DNA from: Bacillota bacterium
GTDB taxonomy: Bacteria > Bacillota > UBA4882 > UBA8346
Assembly (NCBI GenBank): GCA_023402395.1
Contig: JAEYGI010000050.1
Coordinates: forward strand, 62,001 to 126,000
Length of the DNA stretch: 64,000 bases
Direction of reading: 5' to 3'
The translations under genes and the position numbers were made by a program. Positions 43,683 to 50,574 of this stretch are shown one piece after another; the stretch's first letter is position 1; each line of letters starts with the position of its first letter. Under the pieces are notes generated by a model that worked only from the letters and a program-made list of their open reading frames with translations, made no database searches and had not been told where the DNA came from.

Positions 43683-45058
43683 TGAGTAAACTCCCTTTCA
43701 CTATAAAGTTTGGGTAGTTTCCGCCGCTCGTCCGGGAAGAGCAGGGCTTCCGCAACGCCGAAGGCTTCTTCCCGGGTCATCATCATTGAGGCAAGAGTTA
43801 TAAATTTATTCTTTTCCTGCGTACGGGTCATGGGACAATTAACACTGCCCGAGGCATCATCGATTTCCGTACAAACCATCCGGTCTTTCAGCTTAATTGT
43901 CATCCGGCAGCCCCATTGGCCCGGGTAACGAAGGGTATATTTCTCCGTAGCATGAATGGCAATCTTGTCGGCCAGCGCCTGTAGATCGGAACGATCAACG
44001 CAGGCCTGAGTAAAATGGGTCAGTCCAATCTCCCCATCCAACAACGCCGCGGCTACACAATAGGCAATACTAAAACGCGCCTCAACGGGTGAAGCCGGAT
44101 AGGGTCTACTTCCGCACTGAATCACGCCAATCTCATATGTTTCCACGTCGATCGCGTCAATGGAGCCAATATCCTTAATTGCTTCCCGCAGTTTCAGCGC
44201 GGCGTCAATCTCCGGATGGGTGGAGCGGCAGCAAGGGTAAGGTTTTTTATCAATCATCGTAATTTCCCAGGTTGTTCCGAGCCCATCTGTAATCTGAGAC
44301 AAATCGAATCCGTCAGCCATGGCGTTGAATAGTCCGCCATCCTTCGCGTCCAAAATATGAAGGGGGCCTGTCATTCCCGACTTTGCCAGAAGTGCTGCAA
44401 CGATTCCGTTACAGGCGGCCCGTGCCGGATGCAACTTTTTACAGGTGGAACCCTCCGCTAAAAAGGCCCATAAACCCGAAGCCTGAGTCCCGGCGATGCC
44501 AAAAGCCGAGATCGTTTGTTCTGGATTCAGTCTCAAGAGTTTGGCAGCGGCAGCGGCGGCACCGAACGCACCCATGGTTCCCGTGGCGTGAAATCCCTTG
44601 ACTCGATGAGAGGATACATTGATGCTCATGCCGATCCTGCCCATTACTTCATAACCTACCACAACGGCTTCAATTAGGTCCTTCATCGTTTTACCCAGCG
44701 CGTCCGTCAGCGTCCAAGCGGTCGGAACCACTACCGCGCCTACGTGGCTTTTGGAGCGCACATGAACATCATCCAATTCCAGCGCATGGCCCATAATACC
44801 GTTTAACAACGTCGCTATTTGAATAGAAGCGCGCTTTGAAGTTCCCCAAATAGAGGCGGAACGTTCCGGAACCGCCTCCCACCGCAGCAACTCATCAAGA
44901 TATCCGGTAATTTCATCTTGACGGGAAGCCCCAAGAGCAGCTCCTATGCTGTCCAGTATCGCGTAACGAGCCGCTTCGATAACATCGGGGGGAAATTGGT
45001 CATAGCTCAATTGATGGGCATATTCCGCCAACCGCTGGAGTTCCCTCACATCAGCCAC
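43679..45058 (-). CDS. MmgE/PrpD family protein, copy 2
   Basis: A 459-residue family member with GHALELDDVHVRSKSHVGAV near residue 90 and KKPYPCCRSTHPEIDAAL near residue 280. The usual DD...HP reads DD...HV here, so the active site differs from copies 1 and 3. It is coupled to the YbhJ-type hydratase by a four-base overlap. The start is a GTG at 45058 or, perhaps better placed behind GAGGTGG, the GTG at 45049. Confidence 0.82.
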   Translation of the reverse strand: MADVRELQRLAEYAHQLSYDQFPPDVIEAARYAILDSIGAALGASRQDEITGYLDELLRWEAVPERSASIWGTSKRASIQIATLLNGIMGHALELDDVHVRSKSHVGAVVVPTAWTLTDALGKTMKDLIEAVVVGYEVMGRIGMSINVSSHRVKGFHATGTMGAFGAAAAAAKLLRLNPEQTISAFGIAGTQASGLWAFLAEGSTCKKLHPARAACNGIVAALLAKSGMTGPLHILDAKDGGLFNAMADGFDLSQITDGLGTTWEITMIDKKPYPCCRSTHPEIDAALKLREAIKDIGSIDAIDVETYEIGVIQCGSRPYPASPVEARFSIAYCVAAALLDGEIGLTHFTQACVDRSDLQALADKIAIHATEKYTLRYPGQWGCRMTIKLKDRMVCTEIDDASGSVNCPMTRTQEKNKFITLASMMMTREEAFGVAEALLFPDERRKLPKLYSEREFTQ

Positions 45059-45066
45059 CTCTTTTA

Positions 45067-45570
45067 CTAAGCATCCAAACTATTAAAGCGATCGATATAT
45101 TGTAACAAGCCACCTTGCTCAATGATCTTCAGTTCTTTTTCCGGAAGTACAAAGATTAGCATCGGGTTGCAATCGCCTTCTTTACGGATCTCGCCCTTTT
45201 GGATATCAACGTTGATCAAATCTCCGTCGCTCAATTGATCCGTATCGCATTGAATCAGCAGCATTCCGTTATTGATGGCGTTCCGGTAAAAAATTCGGCC
45301 GAATGACTTAGCGATAATTGCTTCCACACCGGAAATTTTAATAATAATCGGGGCGATTTCGCGGCTGGAACCGCAGCCAAAGTTTTTGCCGGCCACCACA
45401 AAATCGCCTTTTTGCACCTTTTCCGGAAATTCGGGCCGGGCGGCTTCCAGAACGTGCTTCGCATATTCGGCCGGATTGGCGCGTAAGGAAAGATACCGGC
45501 CAGGAGCGATGGTATCCGTGCTCACGCTATCTCCAAACTTCCAGACTCTCCCGTGATAAATCGATTTCAT
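45067..45570 (-). CDS. LeuD-type small subunit of an Fe-S hydro-lyase
   Basis: A 167-residue swivelling-domain subunit. Motifs are STDTIAPGRYLSLRANPAEYAKH and GKNFGCGSSREIAP, the latter holding the active-site serine. It pairs with the LeuC-type protein upstream. The substrate loop reads YLSLR instead of the YLRT I associate with isopropylmalate isomerase, so homoaconitate, dimethylmalate, citramalate or mesaconate type substrates are more likely than isopropylmalate. The ATG at 45570 is eight bases after GGAGG; a longer frame upstream is not used. No leucine genes are nearby. Confidence 0.83.
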   Translation of the reverse strand: MKSIYHGRVWKFGDSVSTDTIAPGRYLSLRANPAEYAKHVLEAARPEFPEKVQKGDFVVAGKNFGCGSSREIAPIIIKISGVEAIIAKSFGRIFYRNAINNGMLLIQCDTDQLSDGDLINVDIQKGEIRKEGDCNPMLIFVLPEKELKIIEQGGLLQYIDRFNSLDA

Positions 45571-45675
45571 CAGTTCATCCTCCAGATCAATATCAATGAG
45601 CTCAAAAAATTTCGAAACCACTTCCAAAGCTTAACGCAAGGGTTATTACCAAGCGGTATATTTCCAGCAAACCGC

Positions 45676-46929
45676 CTAATCCATCATTTCTCGGGGATCG
45701 GTAATGTAACCTCTGATCGCCGTAGCCGCGGCCGTGGCCGGGCTGGATAAATAGATCGACGCGGTCGGGTTGCCCATCCGTCCTTTAAAATTCCGATTTT
45801 GGGTGGCGACGACCACTTCATCATCAGCCGGAATGCCCTCGTGCACACCCATGCATGGTCCGCAGTTCGGGGCCATAATCATGGCTCCGGCATCCACCAT
45901 GGCGGCGAACGTACCGTCGTTCATCGCCTGTTTGTAAACCCAGGTTGAATTGGGAATCACAATCAAGCGCAAATTTTTGGCGATTTTTTGGCCCCGCAGC
46001 AAATCTGCGGCGATATGCATATCTTCCAGCCGGCCATTAGTGCAACTTCCGATAAATACCATATCGACTCGGACATCCGCACAATTACGGGCCAGATCCA
46101 CATTATCCACATAATGAGGCTTGGCCACCAGGGGCTCGATCATGGAGGCGTCGATCGGAATCGTCTTTTCGTAGTGGGCGTCCGAGTCGGCCTTAATTTC
46201 CTTGAAAGCCTCCGGGCGATTAAACATGGCCAGATAACGCTTGGTCTCTTCATCGGTCTCCATCAGCGCGGTTTTAGCGCCGGCCTCAACTCCCATGCTG
46301 GTAATGGTGATCCGGGCATCCATGCTCAGTCGAGAGATGGTATCCCCATGAAACTCCAGCGACTTGTAAATGGCGTCATCCGTGCCGATGATCTCCAGCA
46401 ATTTCAACATAATATCCTTAGAGTAAACCCCTTTTTGAAGATAACCGTTGACATCAATCCGATAGCTCTCAGGAACCTTAATCCAGGTTTTACCCAACTT
46501 CATAACCCCGAGCATATCGGTGGAACCCATGCCCGTGGCGAAAGTCCCGAAAGCGCCATGGGTCGTGGTGTGTGAATCGCCGATAATAAAAATCTGGCCG
46601 CATTGGGTATACTCCTCAACCAAGTGGGTATGAATGCAACCGGTTCCGCCTTCATGCCAATGGCAACCTTTGTGATTGGCGAAATCCCGAATCAGCTTAT
46701 GCTCATTGGCTACTTCTTTAGTGGGAACCGGGCCAAACTCCGTGCAAAACATCACCCGTTCCGGGTCGAAAACCTCATTCCAACCCCGTTCCTGCATCAA
46801 CCTGACCATTAGCGGACCGGAGCCGTCGTGCAACGCGGCGAAATCCACATCAACAATAATCGTATCGCCTCTTTTTACATCTTTCCCGGTTCGTTCGCTA
46901 AGAATCTTTTCCACCAGGGTTTTCCCCAT
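45676..46929 (-). CDS. LeuC-type large subunit of an Fe-S hydro-lyase
   Basis: A 417-residue large subunit, the length of the 3-isopropylmalate/homoaconitate/dimethylmalate dehydratase group. The cluster cysteines are in FIGSCTNGRLEDM and APNCGPCMGVHEG, and GDSHTTTHGAFGTFATGMGSTD is the substrate helix. It binds the [4Fe-4S] cluster and, with the LeuD-type subunit, interconverts hydroxy acid isomers by dehydration and hydration. The ATG at 46929 follows AGGAGG at ten bases. It is the second gene of the operon. Confidence 0.85.
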   Translation of the reverse strand: MGKTLVEKILSERTGKDVKRGDTIIVDVDFAALHDGSGPLMVRLMQERGWNEVFDPERVMFCTEFGPVPTKEVANEHKLIRDFANHKGCHWHEGGTGCIHTHLVEEYTQCGQIFIIGDSHTTTHGAFGTFATGMGSTDMLGVMKLGKTWIKVPESYRIDVNGYLQKGVYSKDIMLKLLEIIGTDDAIYKSLEFHGDTISRLSMDARITITSMGVEAGAKTALMETDEETKRYLAMFNRPEAFKEIKADSDAHYEKTIPIDASMIEPLVAKPHYVDNVDLARNCADVRVDMVFIGSCTNGRLEDMHIAADLLRGQKIAKNLRLIVIPNSTWVYKQAMNDGTFAAMVDAGAMIMAPNCGPCMGVHEGIPADDEVVVATQNRNFKGRMGNPTASIYLSSPATAAATAIRGYITDPREMMD

Positions 46930-46990
46930 CTGTAATACTCCTCCTGATGCGCTCAAAAATTTGTTTTAATTGTTACAATCAACTTACTTA

Positions 46991-47019
46991 ATTCTATGTA
47001 AACATTTATCATTTGTCTA
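46991..47019 (-). promoter_or_regulatory. Possible internal promoter before the LeuC-type gene
   Basis: In the 124-bp AT-rich gap after MmgE/PrpD copy 3, a minus -35 TAGACA (plus 47014-47019), 17-bp spacer and -10 TAGAAT (plus 46991-46996) can be read. It could let the rest of the operon be expressed separately from the first gene. Confidence 0.4.
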
Positions 47020-47053
47020 ATATATAAAACATCCCTGTTATCATTGATTTTTT

Positions 47054-48421
47054 CTATAGTACGAGTTTGTCGATTAGTTCCGAAACATTCATGCGATCTT
47101 CAAAATCAAAAATGAAGTTTCTGAGGGATTCCATGCGATTTTCAGGATAAATCCCCTTCAAGTTATTTTTAAATTTTTCCGTTACATCCAACGGCGTAAT
47201 CGGATTGTCCCCGGATCCTTTTTCATATGGAATACTGCGGTGATACCGATGACCCGCATCCATAACAATCTCCACATCGCCCGGGAAATGTCCCTCGTTT
47301 TTAACATCCTCGTCCACCACGCATTCTACCCGGCGCATCAAATCCTGGATCGTTGAATCATTCGCCACAGCGAGATCAATATCTCTGGGCGATAAGCCAC
47401 CTTTAGCCACCGCCACGGCTACGACATAAGGCAAAGAAAAACGCATGATGTAATCGCTCTCCGGCTGCTTTTTCTTTTCGATGGGATCGCAGACGATAGA
47501 GTAACCCCGCTTGTCAATCCGGCAAATGATCTTCCGAATTTGTTCGGGTTGGATGTCGTGGGTTTTCCGTAGCTCCAGCGCGCCCTCAATAAACGAATGA
47601 GTGAAATGGCAAACGGGGTACAATTTGAACGTAATTTCCGGAGTCCGCCACACCTGTGACAACTCATTGATCCGATCCTCAAGTCCCTCCGTCGTGCCCG
47701 TATGCGCCTTATATAGTCCGAATTCACCTTCAAACACCTTTTGGGAGCCTTGATAACCCCGACCAGCCAACCTCAGCGCATAATACGCCGCATGGCAGCC
47801 CCAACCAGGATGCATTTTCTTAGTCCAGTTTCCATCATGTAAAAATTCCTGCAAGGCTGAGGCCTGACTTCCGCAAATCCCCAACGCATTAGCGAGAGTC
47901 GCTTCACTTTCTCCCATCAGTCGAGCCGCCACGCACACCGAAGCAAACGACGACAATAAGCCGCTGGGATGATAACCGACATCCTGAAAGCGTCCCTTCG
48001 CCGCTACCGCCAGGGCCACAATAACCTCCCAGCCCAAAACGATGGCCGTCAAGACGTCCCGTGGAGAAGCTTGAACATACTCTCCAACAGTTATGGCCGT
48101 GGCGACAACGCTGGCCGACGGGTGAACAATCCCCGCCACATGAGTGTCGTCATAATCAAGTCCATGTATCAAAGCGCTATTATAGAGTAGTGCATCGGAA
48201 ATCCCTACCCGTTGTTGAGATCCCCATAATGTCGCATCGGGCCTGTCCCCCATTTCGGTGACAACCGCTCTGATGATCCGGGCATGCGGCAAATTACAGG
48301 CCGTCATCGCTACCCCGAAAGTATCCAGCAGCAACAGCTTGGCGTGATCGAACACGAAGGCGGGAATATCGCATCGTTTGGTAGTCAAAGCGAACTTGGC
48401 GATTTTTTCAGAAATTGTCAT
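47054..48421 (-). CDS. MmgE/PrpD family protein, copy 3
   Basis: A 455-residue family member with HGLDYDDTHVAGIVHPSAS near residue 88 and TFKLYPVCHFTHSFIEGAL near residue 285. It keeps the DD...HP motif. It is the first gene of the large carboxylate operon and the one next to the LysR regulator. The ATG at 48421 follows AGGAGGG at eight bases. It is clearly diverged from copies 1 and 2, so the three are unlikely to be redundant. Confidence 0.82.
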   Translation of the reverse strand: MTISEKIAKFALTTKRCDIPAFVFDHAKLLLLDTFGVAMTACNLPHARIIRAVVTEMGDRPDATLWGSQQRVGISDALLYNSALIHGLDYDDTHVAGIVHPSASVVATAITVGEYVQASPRDVLTAIVLGWEVIVALAVAAKGRFQDVGYHPSGLLSSFASVCVAARLMGESEATLANALGICGSQASALQEFLHDGNWTKKMHPGWGCHAAYYALRLAGRGYQGSQKVFEGEFGLYKAHTGTTEGLEDRINELSQVWRTPEITFKLYPVCHFTHSFIEGALELRKTHDIQPEQIRKIICRIDKRGYSIVCDPIEKKKQPESDYIMRFSLPYVVAVAVAKGGLSPRDIDLAVANDSTIQDLMRRVECVVDEDVKNEGHFPGDVEIVMDAGHRYHRSIPYEKGSGDNPITPLDVTEKFKNNLKGIYPENRMESLRNFIFDFEDRMNVSELIDKLVL

Positions 48422-48435
48422 CCATTGTTCCCTCC

Positions 48436-48464
48436 TTGTATAAGATATTGGCTTATATTATAAT
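48436..48464 (+). promoter_or_regulatory. lysR promoter and LysR-type operator in the divergent gap
   Basis: Only 77 bp separate the divergent starts. The plus promoter is TTGTAT (48436-48441), 17 bp, then a perfect TATAAT (48459-48464). An inverted repeat ATAAG-N7-CTTAT (48440-48456) fills the spacer, the form of a LysR box. Binding there would repress lysR itself and could activate the minus-strand operon. Confidence 0.6.
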
Positions 48465-48498
48465 GAAACCAATTTTAACCGTAGAAAGGTGCACCGCC

Positions 48499-49404
48499 AT
48501 GAACACCAAAGAAATCGAATATATCCTGGCCGTAGCCGAGGAGGGCAATATCACTCGCGCCGCCCAACGACTATATATCGCCCAACCTTCCTTGAGCCAA
48601 TGCATTCAGAAAATCGAAACCCAACTGGGCGCCAAGCTCTTCGTCCGTGCCAGTACGGGGCTGACCCTGACCTACGCGGGAGAATTGTTTCTTGCTTCGG
48701 CTTCGAAGATCCTAAAAATTTATCGCGATCTAGAAAACAGTATTTTCGATATTAATCAAATGAAAGCCGGCCGCCTGGTGGTCGGAACGCCTTTTTTACT
48801 GGGATCCCAAGTGCTGCCGCTGATCTATCCGATTTACCGCAGCAAGTACCCGACCATCCAAATTCAGCTCATCGAAGAAAGTGCCCTATCCCTCGAACAT
48901 TCCTTACTTAACGGCAAAATCGACTTGGCAGTTTTCCCCCTGCCGTTAAGCTTGCCGAATATCGAATATGAAGTGCTTTCGGTATCCAGGATGGTGATCT
49001 GCGTCCCGCCCCACAGTGAGTTACTGTCCCATGTCAATCCGGAGGATAATAGCTTCGACATTACGGTTTTAAATAATCAACCATTTATACTCGGTTATCC
49101 CGGGCAACGCACCCGGCAAGTGGCGGACGCCATCCTGAATGCCGCGGGAGTTTCGGTTAAAACCGTACTGCTGACACGGAGCGTTGAAACAGCGGCCCGG
49201 CTTTCCTTCAGCGGACTCGGCTTTGCGATTCTTCCGGAATCCTACATCAAACATTACTCTATTCCCCATGTCAATTACTTCTATATCCCCCCAAGATACT
49301 CCATTGCCTGGACGGTGATCGCCGCCTATCAAAACAGCGCCTATCTTTCCCTGGCGGCGCAGAAATTCATCACGGAGCTTAAGGATAGTTGCAAAGAGCT
49401 TTAA
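48499..49404 (+). CDS. LysR family transcriptional regulator
   Basis: A 301-residue regulator. The N-terminal winged helix (residues 1-60: MNTKEIEYILAVAEEGNITRAAQRL, then IAQPSLSQCIQKIE) and the C-terminal periplasmic-binding-type effector domain (about 90-295) are complete. It is divergent from the MmgE/PrpD-TctABC-citrate lyase operon and is its natural regulator, probably responding to the imported carboxylate or an intermediate. The ATG at 48499 follows GAAAGG; the extra 28 upstream codons cover the promoter. Confidence 0.9.
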   Translation: MNTKEIEYILAVAEEGNITRAAQRLYIAQPSLSQCIQKIETQLGAKLFVRASTGLTLTYAGELFLASASKILKIYRDLENSIFDINQMKAGRLVVGTPFLLGSQVLPLIYPIYRSKYPTIQIQLIEESALSLEHSLLNGKIDLAVFPLPLSLPNIEYEVLSVSRMVICVPPHSELLSHVNPEDNSFDITVLNNQPFILGYPGQRTRQVADAILNAAGVSVKTVLLTRSVETAARLSFSGLGFAILPESYIKHYSIPHVNYFYIPPRYSIAWTVIAAYQNSAYLSLAAQKFITELKDSCKEL

Positions 49405-49566
49405 TTTTCCTTGAATCTGATTTTAATTTTATCATTGGCCCAGTTCAACGTCTAATATGTAAGATCCATGGCAGCTATAGGATATTCCTATGGCGAGAAC
49501 CCATTTGTTTATTTCCAACCAATTCCATCAAATATTTCCTACCCCTCCCCAGAAGTTGTCGAAGCA

Positions 49567-49758
49567 GTGGCGGTGATTCCCCATTACAGCGTCAGCCACC
49601 GCAGCTAGGGGAGTCATTGCCACACCCTTTGCGACCATTCCCCTTTCAATGGCGTTAATCACCCATCCGGTGGATGTCATTCCCATAAATACGGCATGCC
49701 ATGCCTTTCATTTTTCAACATTTGAGCATACAAGGGAATAATCTCCTGTCAATTATAT
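49567..49758. repeat. Array 3: about 7 degenerate 21-bp hairpin units plus the conserved right end
   Basis: Units start at 49567, 49588, 49609, 49630, 49651, 49672 and 49693. Most keep GG(N)...GTCATT...CC, and one is GGCATGCCATGCC. After the last unit come 20 bases and then GGGAATAATCTCC with TGTCAATTATATG (49734-49758), matching the ends of arrays 2 and 4. Pairing is more decayed than in arrays 1 and 4. It lies between two convergent genes. Confidence 0.68.
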
Positions 49759-49760
49759 GT

Positions 49761-49802
49761 AAATAAAATTACCGCGGCGTACAAGCCGTGGCAATTTTAT
49801 TT
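49761..49802 (+). terminator. Bidirectional terminator after lysR
   Basis: The long near-perfect inverted repeat AAATAAAATTACCGCGGC / GCCGTGGCAATTTTATTT has a six-base loop and a T-rich end on both strands. Confidence 0.7.
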
Positions 49803-49891
49803 GTCGCCGTCGTCCGGGCGACATTGGGGCCGACTACGGTGTAAGCCATAATCTGTCGGGAGCAATTCCCCGCCAAATTCCAACCAATTGA

Positions 49892-49925
49892 AAAACGGTT
49901 GCCCGATAAAGCGGACAACCGTTTT
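49892..49925 (-). terminator. Terminator for the DUF4234 gene
   Basis: AAAACGGTTG (49892-49901) pairs with CAACCGTTTT (49916-49925), with further GC pairing inside. The minus strand continues TTTTTC. It lies about 110 bp past the stop at 50035. Confidence 0.6.
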
Positions 49926-50034
49926 GGAAACGAACATTATTTTATAACCACAAAGATTTGGCCGGTTCGGTCCGGCGCGACTCCGGTCTGGGGTGGCCTA
50001 CGCTATCGCCGAATGCGGCGAGGCGGATTATCGG

Positions 50035-50400
50035 TCAAGCCGTAACCGAATGAGCGGCCGTCACGCTTTTGGACCGGGAAACGATCACGTTGATTCGTGA
50101 TTGATGCAAAATATTCCCGAAAAACAATGAAAAAATCGGCGCCAGCAAATTGGGTTCAACCTCGTTTTTCCGCTCGATCAGGTTCAGATAGTTCGATACC
50201 TTGTAATTCCACCAAAAACCGTACACTCCCAGGGTAATAATTAAAAATAGCAGATTCAAGGCGGCGTTGTCGATGTCTTGTAAATTCAATTCTTCGATCA
50301 ATTCCTTAATGAGCTTGTAGAACCAGACCAAACCGACAATCCCGAACGTGATACAGGAAAGAAACACCCACAAGCCAATCGAACGTTTTTGCAAGGTCAT
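50035..50400 (-). CDS. DUF4234 domain membrane protein
   Basis: A 121-residue protein. It begins KRSIGLWVFLSCITFGIVGLVWFYKL, the DUF4234 start, with a second hydrophobic stretch LLFLIITLGVYGFWWNYKVSNYL. Both halves repeat a pattern of aromatic residues after a glycine turn. It has two to three membrane segments. The function is unknown and no functional partner lies nearby. It starts with ATG at 50400. Confidence 0.72.
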   Translation of the reverse strand: MTLQKRSIGLWVFLSCITFGIVGLVWFYKLIKELIEELNLQDIDNAALNLLFLIITLGVYGFWWNYKVSNYLNLIERKNEVEPNLLAPIFSLFFGNILHQSRINVIVSRSKSVTAAHSVTA

Positions 50401-50529
50401 ACTTCCACTCTCCCCTTTTTATTCTGATTGGAAAACATGGTCATGGTTTCCACGTAATAATATTCCATGTCCAAGAAAATTTTCCTGCCGGTCAAACCGA
50501 CCGCCGCGGCGGAATCAGGGAATAATTAT

Positions 50530-50568
50530 AAAAGATGGCCGCCCAATAAGTTCGGGCGGCCATCTTTT
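50530..50568 (-). terminator. Bidirectional terminator after adhE
   Basis: A 15-base perfect stem, AAAAGATGGCCGCCC and GGGCGGCCATCTTTT, has a nine-base loop. It lies just past the adhE stop at 50575. Confidence 0.85.
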
Positions 50569-50574
50569 CATCCA

